DNA from: Hellea sp.
Lineage (GTDB): Bacteria > Pseudomonadota > Alphaproteobacteria > Caulobacterales > Maricaulaceae
Direction: 5' to 3'
Assembly: GCA_028224375.1 (NCBI GenBank)
Contig: JAOIVW010000020.1
Span: 1-58,218, forward strand
Length of the DNA stretch: 58,218 bases
Under the pieces are notes generated by a model. That model searched no databases. It was not told where the DNA came from and saw only the letters and a program-made list of their open reading frames with translations. Positions 8,616-18,872 of the stretch are shown piece after piece. Each line of letters opens with the position of its first letter. Position 1 is the first letter of the stretch. Made by a program: the position numbers and the translations under genes.

Positions 8616-9848
8616 CTACCGATTTATCAGCTTCAACGCCATTAAAAGTTTGTCTTTATCTGCTGTAAATCCGCTTCGTATCCAGAGCGCCTTTAAGGCC
8701 TTCATCACTTTGCCCATTTGCGGGCCTGGCTCGACACCTGCTGCTTTTAGGTCTTTGCCCGTTAACGGAAAGTCGGGCGGCGTCCAGCCCATGGCCAAAT
8801 CCGCCAAGCTCATCCAACGCGAGCTTAACAGCGCATCATCCTCACCTGCGGCTCTAACCCTAGCACGGTCAATGACGACATCTTTTCCGGCCACGTAAAT
8901 CGCTTTGAGTTTTTCGCCGTCGCTTGCATGAGGGTCAAGCGCAGCCGAGCTGTCTGACCACGCTCTCAAACGGTTCGTTTCTTTGGTGCTCATTTTAAGC
9001 CGTTTGCAAAGTAGCGCCATTTGCAGCGGTTCACGCGCGCTCATAGACATGAGACGCAAAAGAGGGTCAGGCGCAATGGCTTCACGGCGCTCCAAAGCCA
9101 CAAGCCGAGTCAACCCTTCCGCGTTACTGGCTTCAGGCAGTAAGGTATCCAATATCTCATTGGTCAACATGATACGCAACGCGCGGGACGGATCAGGAGC
9201 GGAGAGCAGTTTTTTAAGCTCGGACCAGACTCGTTCAGCCGAAAGTTTTTTCAGCCCTTTGCGGTTTTCGCGGCAGGCTTTCAGCGCCGTACCGTCAACT
9301 TTTCCTTCCCCGCCATACCAAGCCAAAAATCTAAAAAAGCGTAAAATACGAAGATAGTCCTCTTTAACCCGTGCCTCTGCCTCGCCGACGAAGCGAAACT
9401 TCATAGCATTTAGATCTTCCAAGCCTTGACCAGTTGGATCAAAGACTTTGCCATCTCGGTCTGCATAAAGGGCGTTCATTGTCAGATCGCGCCGCTGCGC
9501 GTCTTCCGCCCAATCTTGTGTAAAGGCGACGACAGCGCGGCGGCCATCCGTTTCAACATCCTTGCGTAGGCTGGTAATCTCAAAGGGCTTACCGCCAATC
9601 ACCGCCGTTAACGTGCCGTGATCAATGCCTGTTGGAACATATTTTATTTTTGCGACCTCCAAAGCTTTTGCCACAGCCTTGGGTTCTAACTTTGTCGCTA
9701 AGTCAATATCTCCAACTTTGACCCCCATCAGAGCATTACGCACACATCCGCCCACATATCTTGTGCTATCCTTTGGTAGGGCCTCAAATATAGCAGCGAC
9801 ATCATCGCCGCGCATCCAAGACAGTTTTGAAGAGTCTAATTGGGTCAT
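8616..9848 (-). CDS. cca: CCA tRNA nucleotidyltransferase/poly(A) polymerase family
   Basis: Adds or repairs the 3' CCA of tRNAs. The class II nucleotidyltransferase signature is visible: GGCVRNALMG followed by GDIDLA with the two catalytic acidic residues. An RRDLTMNALY motif lies around residue 120 and an RxLRFFRF motif in the neck. The C-terminal body and tail are divergent, as usual. Length 410 aa. It ends eight bases before the GST start, so likely the same transcript. Confidence 0.93.
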   Translation of the reverse strand: MTQLDSSKLSWMRGDDVAAIFEALPKDSTRYVGGCVRNALMGVKVGDIDLATKLEPKAVAKALEVAKIKYVPTGIDHGTLTAVIGGKPFEITSLRKDVETDGRRAVVAFTQDWAEDAQRRDLTMNALYADRDGKVFDPTGQGLEDLNAMKFRFVGEAEARVKEDYLRILRFFRFLAWYGGEGKVDGTALKACRENRKGLKKLSAERVWSELKKLLSAPDPSRALRIMLTNEILDTLLPEASNAEGLTRLVALERREAIAPDPLLRLMSMSAREPLQMALLCKRLKMSTKETNRLRAWSDSSAALDPHASDGEKLKAIYVAGKDVVIDRARVRAAGEDDALLSSRWMSLADLAMGWTPPDFPLTGKDLKAAGVEPGPQMGKVMKALKALWIRSGFTADKDKLLMALKLINR

Positions 9849-9862
9849 AAGCTCTGTGTAAC

Positions 9863-10777
9863 CTAGAGGCCCAAAGCGTCCATGCTTTTTTTACCCCAAC
9901 CGTAATAAGCTTTTGGATAGCCAGTATCGGTTATACCTTTCTCTTGGGCTAAGACAGATAAGAGGCTGCGGCTTCGTGTGGGCGTCTCTGGCTGAAGTTT
10001 ATAGAGAGGATGTGCAAAGGCCTCTTTGGCATCAACCATTGACCACCCGTTATCTTTCAGCGCCTGCAAGACGTCATCGAGAAATAACCCGTTCAAGACG
10101 TTATGGTGCATCAACATAGAATGAGGCAGGTTAGGCATGCCTATTTGCTCAGCTAGATTTTGAAAATGGTCTGCCAAAGTCACGACGGCTTCCACATAAT
10201 AATCGCGATAAGGCTCCAAATCCGCCATGTCATCTCGCTTAAGACGCTTTTCCATACGGCCCGTGATATACCAATCCACCGTATCGACCGTCACCGCTGC
10301 ATTTTGAAATCCTTGTTGTTTCAGAAAGGCCCGATAGGTAGCAATTTTATCTAAAGACCCTCCCTCAGCCAGAAACGGAAAGCGAAAAAATTTTCTATAG
10401 GCTGGGTATTTTGATAGTAGAGCATCATTTTTAATAATGTCAGTTTCAATCAATTCTGCAGGTTCATCCGAAGAATTTAGATGCGTATAAGTGTGATTTC
10501 CAATGAGGTGCCCCGCATCCGACCATGACTGAACGACCTCATCACCAAACACATTATCGACATAACGTCCCGTCACAAAGCCGGCAGCTTTGTGGTTATG
10601 TTTATCGAACGCTGCTAAGATGCGTTCATTACGCTCGCGTGGATTGAGGCGAATATTAAAACCCAAGTTAAAATCATCTATCGTTACAGCGATGCGCTTT
10701 GCGGGAGACGTTATGACAGATGGCGCGCAGCCGCCCAGAGCTAATGCGCCGATTATAAAGCCGCGCCGGTTTAACAT
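9863..10777 (-). CDS. Polysaccharide deacetylase family lipoprotein
   Basis: NodB-homology carbohydrate esterase. The N-terminus (MLNRRGFIIGALALGGCAPS) combines a twin-arginine-like RRGF with a lipobox LGGC, so it is probably exported and lipid-anchored. The catalytic TIDDF Asp motif is near residue 33 and the HTYTH zinc-binding motif near residue 96. A downstream MLMHHN His motif is also present. Substrate (peptidoglycan, chitin-like or other N-acetyl sugar) is unknown. Its start codon abuts the NUDIX stop codon. Confidence 0.87.
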   Translation of the reverse strand: MLNRRGFIIGALALGGCAPSVITSPAKRIAVTIDDFNLGFNIRLNPRERNERILAAFDKHNHKAAGFVTGRYVDNVFGDEVVQSWSDAGHLIGNHTYTHLNSSDEPAELIETDIIKNDALLSKYPAYRKFFRFPFLAEGGSLDKIATYRAFLKQQGFQNAAVTVDTVDWYITGRMEKRLKRDDMADLEPYRDYYVEAVVTLADHFQNLAEQIGMPNLPHSMLMHHNVLNGLFLDDVLQALKDNGWSMVDAKEAFAHPLYKLQPETPTRSRSLLSVLAQEKGITDTGYPKAYYGWGKKSMDALGL

Positions 10778-11395
10778 TTAATACTCCGTTTCAAACACAC
10801 CTAAATAACTGCGCTGATATAGCCTATACATCATCATTGCCGTCATCCCCCAGATGTTACGATAAGTGCCATCAGGGCTATTATAAGGCATATCATAGAG
10901 ACGATGATTCTTTCCTTCAAAAAATATGTCGCGCGCCTTATGGTTTTGCGCGTTCATCACAAATGAAAGCGGCGTTTCAAAAACATCATCCACCTCATGA
11001 TCATCCGGAATGATAGTAGCCGCTGAATTCACGATCCCGACGAAAGGCGTGACGCGATAATCGCTGACAGCATTAAATGACGGCAATCGCCCGATGACAG
11101 ATATATCTACGGCTCTCAGGCCTACCTCTTCCTCGGTCTCGCGCAAAGCCGCGTCTAAGGCTGTCTCTCCCGCCTCTCGTTTACCTCCCGGAAAAGCAAT
11201 CTGTCCCGCATGGCTCGGCATAGTCTGCGGACGTTGGGTCAGGATAACATGCCACTCATCGCGCATGACGAGCGGCATAAGCACAGAGGCCCCACGCTGA
11301 CCTTTACGCTTTAACTCATCCGCGCCATCGGAAATATCAACGGGTAGGAGTCCGCTGCGCAATTTGGTTATGATAGGGTCAGAATCAAAGCTCAT
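10778..11395 (-). CDS. NUDIX hydrolase, CoA pyrophosphatase type
   Basis: About 205 residues with a complete Nudix box (GGKREAGE, then RETEEEVGL) around residues 70-92. The preceding IAFPGG and upstream LTQRP pattern match the CoA pyrophosphatase subgroup (NudL/YeaB-like), which cleaves coenzyme A and its derivatives. It sits between DUF1285 and the deacetylase, all on the same strand with nearly no spacing. Confidence 0.88.
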   Translation of the reverse strand: MSFDSDPIITKLRSGLLPVDISDGADELKRKGQRGASVLMPLVMRDEWHVILTQRPQTMPSHAGQIAFPGGKREAGETALDAALRETEEEVGLRAVDISVIGRLPSFNAVSDYRVTPFVGIVNSAATIIPDDHEVDDVFETPLSFVMNAQNHKARDIFFEGKNHRLYDMPYNSPDGTYRNIWGMTAMMMYRLYQRSYLGVFETEY

Positions 11396-11401
11396 GGCGA
11401 A

Positions 11402-12001
11402 CTATATTTCATGTGCCCCCGCTGGGCCTAGTGGAAAGAACACACCGCCTGCCCAAATGCCCAGCTGTTGCCCGTCTTTCGTCTGTCTCTCAACAGCCTG
11501 TTCAACCAGTTCATAAAAAACGGGCCGATTAAGCGACGCTTCAAGGCGGCCGCGAATAGTTACATAGGGAGCAGGTTCTAATGTCTCGCTATCTGTTTCA
11601 ACGCGGATAGGGTTGTCAGGACCCGCTTCAACAACTTCATCAAGATTAGTCGTAAAGAAAATTCTCTGCGTTTCCCCCTCACCCTCTATGTCTGCACGAA
11701 CAGCAAGAAAAGGCGCGCGTTCGACCTTAATTTTTATCTTCTCAACGGGCGTGACTAGATATGTTTCACCGTCTTCATCTTTGCGCAGGATAGAGGCGAA
11801 TAAGCCCACTAAGCCGCGCCGCGTAATGCGAGACCCCTCATGCCACCAAGAGCCGTCGGCTTTGATGACCATGTCCATGTCGCCGCAATATTCTGGGTTC
11901 CACTTTTCGACAGGGCGCTGCCCATCTTCGGTATCTTCCAAGGCTTTCATCAAGTCCTGCAAAGAGAACTGCGACTTACTGCCATTTAACGTGTTTTCCA
12001 T
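11402..12001 (-). CDS. DUF1285 domain protein
   Basis: Soluble protein of 199 aa matching the DUF1285 pattern: an N-terminal GDMDMVIKADGSWWHEG segment near residue 40 and RRGLVGLFASILRKDEDG, then beta-rich sequence. Function is unknown. It is the first gene of a compact minus-strand run and its start faces the divergent MoxR operon 65 bases away. In alphaproteobacteria this family often adjoins a NUDIX and cca gene, as here. Confidence 0.88.
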   Translation of the reverse strand: MENTLNGSKSQFSLQDLMKALEDTEDGQRPVEKWNPEYCGDMDMVIKADGSWWHEGSRITRRGLVGLFASILRKDEDGETYLVTPVEKIKIKVERAPFLAVRADIEGEGETQRIFFTTNLDEVVEAGPDNPIRVETDSETLEPAPYVTIRGRLEASLNRPVFYELVEQAVERQTKDGQQLGIWAGGVFFPLGPAGAHEI

Positions 12002-12066
12002 GGACTTTACTCTAAGCTTATTCCATCACTTTTCAACATAGCACTGACTCAAACGGATATCCTATA

Positions 12067-13071
12067 ATGAACATGCAAAGCGACATAACAGTTCCTGCAA
12101 ACATTGAAAAAGCGGCGGCGAAAGCTTCCGACCAACTTTCAAAGGCTAAAACTGAAATCGGACAGGTCATTTTGGGACAGGAAAATGTTGTGGACCTGTC
12201 TCTTGCGGCGATGCTTTCGGGCGGCCATGCACTTCTGGTTGGCGTGCCTGGATTGGCGAAAACCCTTTTGGTTGAAACATTAGGAACGGTTTTGGGGCTT
12301 AGCGACAAACGTATTCAATTTACACCGGACCTTATGCCCGCAGATATTGTCGGCTCTGAAGTCTTGGAAGAGACCGCTAAAGGCAAACGCTCATTTCGGT
12401 TCATACCCGGCCCTGTCTTTTGTCAGCTATTAATGGCCGATGAAATCAACCGAGCTTCACCGCGCACGCAATCAGCTCTACTGCAAGCCATGCAGGAACG
12501 CTTCGTAACCGTCGCAGGTCAAAGACACGACCTACCAGCACCGTTTCATGTCTTGGCAACGCAAAACCCGATTGAGCAAGAAGGCACCTACCCGCTGCCC
12601 GAAGCTCAGCTCGACCGTTTTCTTTTCCAGATAGATGTCGGCTTTCCAGAGCTGGGAACAGAGCGCGATATTCTTGTGGCGACGACAGGGGCTAATGACG
12701 CAAGCGCCAAAAAAGTCATGACGCCCAAACAGCTCATGGACATGCAAAAGCTTGTTCGTCAGTTGCCAGTGGGCGAGAAAGTCGTAGAGGCTATTTTGAC
12801 GCTCGTGCGTAATGCGCGTCCTGAACAATCCGCATTAAGCGAAATTAAAGATACTGTCTCGTGGGGCCCTGGTCCACGTGCTGGTCAAGCCCTGATGCTG
12901 GCCACTCGCGCTAAGGCGCTGATGGAAGGACGTTTATCTCCATCCATAGATGATGTCCTGCATTTGGCAACGCCTGTTCTTCAGCACCGTATGGCCCTGA
13001 CATTCGCCGCGCGCGCAGATGGACAATCCATCTCGACAACCATCGCCAAGCTGAAAGAAAGCATCGCTTAG
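12067..13071 (+). CDS. MoxR-family AAA+ ATPase
   Basis: AAA+ ATPase thought to act as a chaperone with VWA-domain partners. A Walker A-like GVPGLAKT is near residue 58, Walker B LMADEINRA near residue 126 and a sensor ATQNP near residue 160. The C-terminal lid domain ends near residue 330. Length (334 aa) is standard. It heads a four-gene operon (MoxR, DUF58, BatA/DUF4159, membrane VWA-like) of the arrangement known from Bat/aerotolerance loci. The upstream 65 bases separate it from DUF1285. Confidence 0.93.
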   Translation: MNMQSDITVPANIEKAAAKASDQLSKAKTEIGQVILGQENVVDLSLAAMLSGGHALLVGVPGLAKTLLVETLGTVLGLSDKRIQFTPDLMPADIVGSEVLEETAKGKRSFRFIPGPVFCQLLMADEINRASPRTQSALLQAMQERFVTVAGQRHDLPAPFHVLATQNPIEQEGTYPLPEAQLDRFLFQIDVGFPELGTERDILVATTGANDASAKKVMTPKQLMDMQKLVRQLPVGEKVVEAILTLVRNARPEQSALSEIKDTVSWGPGPRAGQALMLATRAKALMEGRLSPSIDDVLHLATPVLQHRMALTFAARADGQSISTTIAKLKESIA

Positions 13072-13077
13072 ATCCGA

Positions 13078-13965
13078 ATGGCTGCTCTCGCACCTACACC
13101 GATAGAGCTTCGCCGCCGCGCCCAGCATCTCGCAGCAGGCTACCCTGCGCTACTGGCCGAGGCCGAACGCGTGGCTGCCGTTGTCGCCCAAGGCGTGCAT
13201 GGCCGCCGCCGCCCCGGACAAGGCGAGACCTTTTGGCAATATCGAAACTACCGGTCCTCTGACTCCGCCAATCAGATTGACTGGCGGCGCTCGGCTCGCG
13301 GCGATCAGGTCTTTGTACGCGAAAATGAATGGGAAGCCGCCAATACGGTTTATTTCTGGCGTGATGGATCAGAGGGCATGAATTGGTCATCTTCTAAAAA
13401 GTTACCCACCAAACAAAACCGTGCCTCTGTGCTGTGCATGGCAATGACATCGCTCCTGATGAGAGCCGGGGAACGCTGCGCTGTCATGGGCGAAAGCGAA
13501 CGCGCACGTACGGGACGTATCGGACAAGAACGAATTTCGCGCAGGTTAGCTCTAAGTGAAGGTCCCACCCGTAATCTCGATGCAGATATTCCAGCCTATG
13601 CCCGTTTAGTGATTGCCTCTGATTTCCTTGAAGCCCCTGATGTGTGGCGTCAGCGTATTGCGCGGCTCTCTGGCCGTCCTGCCAAGGGCATATTGCTCCA
13701 TGTCATAGATCCAGCAGAGCGCGAATTTCCGTTTAAAGGCCGCGTGCAACTGCGTATTCCAGGTCTTTCAAAATTGGAACCTATACTTGTAGGCCGCGCC
13801 GAAAAAGCCCGCGAAGAGTATCAAGCCAAGTTCAACGCCCATTGCGAAGCACTTGACCGTACAGCCTCACGCTTGGGTTGGCCCGTTATTCGTCACTACA
13901 CAGATAAACCTGCCAATGCCGCGCTGACGGCACTCTATACCGCCATGGCGGAGTCGGAACTATGA
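13078..13965 (+). CDS. DUF58 domain protein
   Basis: Partner protein usually encoded beside MoxR. The diagnostic DUF58 core is present: GxxRxGxGETFWQYRNY followed by IDWRRSARGD and the VREWE-like VRENEWE at about residues 55-90. The degenerate VWA-like fold continues to the end. There is no membrane segment, unlike many DUF58 proteins. It starts six bases after MoxR and overlaps the next gene by four bases. Confidence 0.9.
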   Translation: MAALAPTPIELRRRAQHLAAGYPALLAEAERVAAVVAQGVHGRRRPGQGETFWQYRNYRSSDSANQIDWRRSARGDQVFVRENEWEAANTVYFWRDGSEGMNWSSSKKLPTKQNRASVLCMAMTSLLMRAGERCAVMGESERARTGRIGQERISRRLALSEGPTRNLDADIPAYARLVIASDFLEAPDVWRQRIARLSGRPAKGILLHVIDPAEREFPFKGRVQLRIPGLSKLEPILVGRAEKAREEYQAKFNAHCEALDRTASRLGWPVIRHYTDKPANAALTALYTAMAESEL

Positions 13966-16706
13966 CACTGGGCGGATTGACATTTCTCGCGCCCTTGACG
14001 CTTTTGGGGTTATTGGCCCTGCCGATTATCTGGTGGATATTGCGCGTCACGCCGCCAAGTCCTAAAAAGGAAACCTTCCCGCCGCTGCGCATCCTCCAAG
14101 ATGTTGTGACTGAAGAAGAAACACCTGACAGCACGCCTTGGTGGCTCCTGCTCTTTCGCATTGCTATGGGCGCTATTATTGCCATCGCGCTCGCTCGTCC
14201 GATATTGCAACAAGCGGAAGGCATAACAACGCGCCCTCTAACTCTTGTAATAGACGATGGCTGGGATGCTGCAGCTAATTGGAGCAATGTTATTCGTGAA
14301 GCTGAAGCGAAAGTCGCCGATGCACGCCGCAAAAATGTGGATGTCTTGCTAGTAACGACAACTGAACCAGCAGCAGACCCTAAATTTGTGCCCGCAGCAG
14401 ACGCGATGCGCGCTGTCAAAGCCTTGCGTCCTAAGGCCATAGCCCCTGAACGCGGCAAAGCCGCCCAAGCTTTAGAGCGTGCAGACTTGTCCGGCAGTGA
14501 CGCCGTCTGGCTATCCTCAGGCATTGGGTTTGGTAAGTCAGACTCGCTGACAACAGCTTTAAAGTCAGCCAGTAAAGTCACCCGCTTAGACCCTTTAAGC
14601 GATTTATCAATTTTGGTGCCTGGCGAAACCCGCGAAACGCCTGATGGATTTAAATCCGTCTGGCACCGGACTAATACATCCGGTTTGCGCAATGCTGAAA
14701 TCATAGCCAGCGGTAAAGACGGGCGCGTCATTGGCCGCGCCGATATTAGTTTTGCGCCAGGAGTGGGCCGTGCAGAAGCCGAATTTACTCTGCCCAGTGA
14801 ACTCCGCTCACGAGTCAGTCAAATCCGCGCCAATGGCGTAGCCTCAGCCGGCGCTGTAAAATTACTGGATGATAGTTGGGGCCGCCCGCTTATCGGGGTT
14901 GTAACGCCTCCCAAAGACAGCGCCACGCCGTTGCTGTCAGAGCCCTTTTACGCCAAGACGGCACTAGCGCCTTATGCCGATATTTTTGAGGGTACGATTG
15001 AAGATTTATTACCCCTCTCCCCTAGCGTCATCATCATGCCTGATGTGGCTCGCACCATTAATGATGACGTCAAAAATTATGTAGAAACGGGCGGTTTGCT
15101 TATTCGCTTTGCGGGTGAGAAGTTAGCGGAGAGACCTGATAGCCTGCTGCCTATTGACCTACGCGGCGGCGGCCGTGCTTTGGGCGGCGCTTTAACGTGG
15201 GAAGACCCGCAACGCCTCGCGCCATTCAGCAGTGAGAGCCCCTTTTTCGGCCTTCAAATTCCCGAAGACATTACGGTGAGCCGTCAGGTTATGGCGGAGC
15301 CTGGAACTGAAACAGATAACCGCACATGGGCACGGCTGGAAGACGGCTCCCCTATTGTCACCTCGGCGACAGATGGCTTAGGCCGCATCGTTCTCTTTCA
15401 CGTCACCGCAGGACCTGAATGGTCAAACCTGCCCGTTGGCGGACTTTATGTAGAGATGCTACGCCGTATTTTGCCCCTAGCCCGCGCGACGCCGTCCCGC
15501 TCACAAGAGAGCTCGGGCGATTGGGTACCAGAGCGCGTGTTGAACGGGTTTGGACGTTTAGAAACGCCACCTGTTGAAGCCGCAAGCATTGCTGATAAAG
15601 ACTTCGCGACGACGGTCATCGGCCCAAACACCTTACCCGGTCTGTACAGGCAAGGTGCCCGGCGCCAAGCGCTTAATACGGTGAAAGATGCCGAAGCTTT
15701 GAAGCCAATTGGTAATGCTTCTAATGTGACCATTGGCAGTTACGGTAAAACTAAGGACCGCACTATTGGCGGATGGTTGTTAGGCGCTGCGCTGTTCATG
15801 CTAGCCTTGGATGCCTTCTTCGCGCTCTCAGCCTCAGGCCGCTTGGCTTATCTTAAACCTAAATTTAACAAAGGTTTAGCCGCGATCCTTATCGCGGGTT
15901 TACTCTTCATTCCTGCGCAAAGTTTTGCGCAAAGTACAAATGAGGTTAAAAACCTTGAAGCCGCTACAGCCCTACATTTAGCTTATGTTAAAACAGGTAA
16001 TGGCCGTGTTGACCGCATGAGCGAAGTCGGCATGGAAAGTCTCGCTCGGCAATTAACAGCCCGAACAACCATTGAACCTGCGGGCGCGACAGGCGTCAAT
16101 CCGGAAACAGATGATCTAGTCTTTTACCCGTTTCTCTACTGGCCAGTACTGCGGGATGCTGAGCCGTTATCTGACGAAGCAGCCTCAAAGCTCAATAACT
16201 ATATGGCTAGTGGCGGCACGATTGTTTTTGACACGCAGGATGAAGGCGAGCGAGCCCTGCGCGGCGGACAAACGCATCCGGGCCTGGCAGCGATTACAGA
16301 AAATCTTGACATACCCTCTTTAACGCAAGCGCCTGAAGATCATGTTCTGACAAAGTCATTTTATCTACTGCAAACCTTCCCAGGACGTTGGGCCAATGGC
16401 CCCATCTGGGTTGACCGCGACACAAATGGCAGCGCCCGCGATGGCGTTAGTTCCGTTATTCTAGGCAGCAATGATTGGGCCGCAGGTTGGGCGATTGACG
16501 AAGATGGAAACGATCTCGCTGAATTGGAAAAAGATATACCTCGGCAACGTGAATTCTCAATTCGTTTTGGTGTTAACGTCGCAATGTATGCGCTGTCGGG
16601 AAATTACAAAGCCGACCAAGTTCACGCCGCCGCCTTAGTTGAACGTTTAGGGCGACAGAGACGCACTCCGCAAGACTTAGGCCGAGATAGGGAGGACAGA
16701 CCCTGA
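13962..16706 (+). CDS. BatA N-terminal/DUF4159 membrane protein
   Basis: Large (914 aa) membrane protein of the MoxR operon. Two N-terminal transmembrane segments (about 6-24 and 58-80) with the FLAPLTLLGLLALPIIWW pattern are typical of the BatA/aerotolerance N-terminal domain. A long periplasmic region follows. Two further hydrophobic stretches (about 602-622 and 640-656) lead into a DUF4159 domain (about 660-895) that contains the FYPFLYW and GGTIVFDT motifs. It overlaps DUF58 by four bases and the next gene by one. Its precise role is unknown; cell-envelope stress is the usual guess. Confidence 0.88.
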   Translation: MTLGGLTFLAPLTLLGLLALPIIWWILRVTPPSPKKETFPPLRILQDVVTEEETPDSTPWWLLLFRIAMGAIIAIALARPILQQAEGITTRPLTLVIDDGWDAAANWSNVIREAEAKVADARRKNVDVLLVTTTEPAADPKFVPAADAMRAVKALRPKAIAPERGKAAQALERADLSGSDAVWLSSGIGFGKSDSLTTALKSASKVTRLDPLSDLSILVPGETRETPDGFKSVWHRTNTSGLRNAEIIASGKDGRVIGRADISFAPGVGRAEAEFTLPSELRSRVSQIRANGVASAGAVKLLDDSWGRPLIGVVTPPKDSATPLLSEPFYAKTALAPYADIFEGTIEDLLPLSPSVIIMPDVARTINDDVKNYVETGGLLIRFAGEKLAERPDSLLPIDLRGGGRALGGALTWEDPQRLAPFSSESPFFGLQIPEDITVSRQVMAEPGTETDNRTWARLEDGSPIVTSATDGLGRIVLFHVTAGPEWSNLPVGGLYVEMLRRILPLARATPSRSQESSGDWVPERVLNGFGRLETPPVEAASIADKDFATTVIGPNTLPGLYRQGARRQALNTVKDAEALKPIGNASNVTIGSYGKTKDRTIGGWLLGAALFMLALDAFFALSASGRLAYLKPKFNKGLAAILIAGLLFIPAQSFAQSTNEVKNLEAATALHLAYVKTGNGRVDRMSEVGMESLARQLTARTTIEPAGATGVNPETDDLVFYPFLYWPVLRDAEPLSDEAASKLNNYMASGGTIVFDTQDEGERALRGGQTHPGLAAITENLDIPSLTQAPEDHVLTKSFYLLQTFPGRWANGPIWVDRDTNGSARDGVSSVILGSNDWAAGWAIDEDGNDLAELEKDIPRQREFSIRFGVNVAMYALSGNYKADQVHAAALVERLGRQRRTPQDLGRDREDRP

Positions 16707-18796
16707 TGCTGGACCAGCTCCCTAACATCGCTTTTGACCCGCTCTTGCCGATAGGTTGGATTGTTGCGCTTGGTGCGGTCATGTTTCTAGCCGCACTCGC
16801 AGCAGGCCTTGGTAAACTTCGTAGCTATTTTCTACGCCTTATAGCGGGGTTATTTATAATCTTAGCCCTTCTAAATCCACAAACCGTCATCGAAGATCGC
16901 ACGCCTCTACAAGATGTTGTCTTGGTCATTAAAGACGAGTCTCAATCTATGGAGCTAGGCGGCAGAGCGGAGGCGGCAAATACCACCTATAAAACCTTAA
17001 TCGAAAAACTGAACGCTGACCCATCTATTGATGTCGCGACGAGTTACATTCGCCCTGACAGTGACGGCACACGGCTGGCCGCTTCGCTTATTGATGGCTT
17101 GGGAAATCTGCCCGCTGCGCGCTTAGCAGGGGTTATCGCCATCACAGACGGGCAAGTTCATGATTTACCTGAAAATCCTGAGACCCTCCTTCCCCAAGGC
17201 GTTCCATTTCATTCTCTTATCATCGGTGAAGAGAACGCGCGTGATCGCCGCATCAGCGCCATCGTAGCTCCCAAATTTGGCCTCGTCGGAGAACAAGCTG
17301 AGTTCGAACTTCGTGTAGATGATCCCGGGTTTGAAGGGCAACGCGCCAATATCGAGATTAAACTCAACGGCGAAACCAAAGCTCGCTTCCCAGCAATAAT
17401 CGGTAACCGTATTTCTATTCCAATAGAGATTGAGCGGCGCGGACAAAACACTGTTGAGCTAACTGTTCGCCCCGCAGAGGGTGAATTGACTCTCAACAAT
17501 AATGTTTTTGTAGCTGAGATTTCAGGCATACGCGATAGCATGCGTGTCCTGCTTGTGACAGGTGAGCCCCATAATGGAGGCCGCTCTTGGCGCAATTTGC
17601 TAAAAAGTGACCCTGCTGTGGAGTTAGTTCAATTTACGATTCTGACGAACCCGCGCGTAAAAAACACCAATGCGAGGCAAAGCGAATTGTCTCTTATCGC
17701 TTTCCCAACGCGGCAACTCTTTGAAGAAAAACTTGAGGAATTTGATCTGATTATCTTTGATCAATTCCGCCGCCGTTTCGCCCCCAGCCGCAGCGGCCGA
17801 TCAAGCCCAATCTTGTCACCTATTTACCTCCAAAATGTTGCGCAATATGTCGAAGATGGAGGCGCCTTGCTCATCGCAACGGGTCCCGCTTTTGCTGAGA
17901 CCGAAAGTATATACCGATCCCCCCTCGCCGCTGTATTGCCAACACGGCCAACAGGCGAGACAACAAATGAAGCCTTTAGGCCAAAGCTAAATAATAAGGG
18001 ACGCCGTCATCCCATAACGTCCAGTTTTTCAGGCAAAGAGGATCAAAATTGGGGCGAGTGGTTTCGCATCATCGACAACAAACCCATTAGCGGAGATGTC
18101 CTTATGGAAGGCCCCGGAGCCGCCCCGTTATTGGTTATTGATAAAATTGGTGAGGGGCGCGTGGCTATGCTCATGTCCGATCAAGCATGGCTCTGGTCCA
18201 AAGGATTTGACGGCGGCGGGCCTTACTCAGAAATGTTCCGACGCACTGCGCATTGGTTGATGGGTGAACCGGATTTGGATGCGGAAAAACTCACCGCTAA
18301 AACGGAAAATGGTGTCTTAGCCATTGAACGCCGTACACTCGAAGACGGCGCACAAAGGGTTGTGGTTGAAAAACCTGACGGGACTAAAGAAACAGTGCGG
18401 CTGTCTAAAACAGCGGAGGGTATTTACCGCGGAAGCCTTAAATCAAGCGGTCAAGGGGCTTACCGTCTCTCCAGCGGTGAGGTCTCGGCGATATCTGCCA
18501 TCGGCACATTAAACCCAAAAGAATTTACGAAGCTTCAGCCTACTACAGAGATTTTAGCGCCTTTGGCAGAAGGCACAGGCGGCGGGCTGTTCCCGACAGG
18601 ACTGACAGGTAACGTTCCTGATATTCGCCGTATTAAAAGCAATAAAACAGCGCAGGCCGAAAACTGGATAGGACTGATTGCCCATGAAGATTACGCCGTC
18701 ACAGCGTCGAAGCGAACACCTTTGGCGCCAGGCTGGCTTTTCTTTATTCTTGCGATGCTCGCCATGGGCGGGGCATGGCTCCGCGAAGGCAAATAA
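16706..18796 (+). CDS. Membrane protein with VWA-like and glutaminase-like regions
   Basis: Fourth gene of the MoxR operon, 696 aa. Two N-terminal membrane segments (about 10-32 and 38-56) and one at the C-terminus (about 675-692) bracket a periplasmic body. The segment VVLVIKDESQS near residue 70 resembles a degenerate VWA MIDAS strand. A central region starting VLLVTGEP with FDLIIFDQF resembles the class I glutamine amidotransferase-like fold found in such proteins, without a visible catalytic Cys triad. It is likely an assembly partner rather than an enzyme. Confidence 0.8.
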   Translation: MLDQLPNIAFDPLLPIGWIVALGAVMFLAALAAGLGKLRSYFLRLIAGLFIILALLNPQTVIEDRTPLQDVVLVIKDESQSMELGGRAEAANTTYKTLIEKLNADPSIDVATSYIRPDSDGTRLAASLIDGLGNLPAARLAGVIAITDGQVHDLPENPETLLPQGVPFHSLIIGEENARDRRISAIVAPKFGLVGEQAEFELRVDDPGFEGQRANIEIKLNGETKARFPAIIGNRISIPIEIERRGQNTVELTVRPAEGELTLNNNVFVAEISGIRDSMRVLLVTGEPHNGGRSWRNLLKSDPAVELVQFTILTNPRVKNTNARQSELSLIAFPTRQLFEEKLEEFDLIIFDQFRRRFAPSRSGRSSPILSPIYLQNVAQYVEDGGALLIATGPAFAETESIYRSPLAAVLPTRPTGETTNEAFRPKLNNKGRRHPITSSFSGKEDQNWGEWFRIIDNKPISGDVLMEGPGAAPLLVIDKIGEGRVAMLMSDQAWLWSKGFDGGGPYSEMFRRTAHWLMGEPDLDAEKLTAKTENGVLAIERRTLEDGAQRVVVEKPDGTKETVRLSKTAEGIYRGSLKSSGQGAYRLSSGEVSAISAIGTLNPKEFTKLQPTTEILAPLAEGTGGGLFPTGLTGNVPDIRRIKSNKTAQAENWIGLIAHEDYAVTASKRTPLAPGWLFFILAMLAMGGAWLREGK

Positions 18797-18872
18797 TACT
18801 GTCATTCAATCTGGCATTTCACCATCATAAGCGCCAATACACATCATTAAAGCCATGGCCAAGGGACCTATC

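Noticed and set aside
13886..14731. 281-codon reverse frame opposite the DUF58/BatA junction
   Set aside because: It lies antisense to two well-supported genes and has no recognisable protein features.
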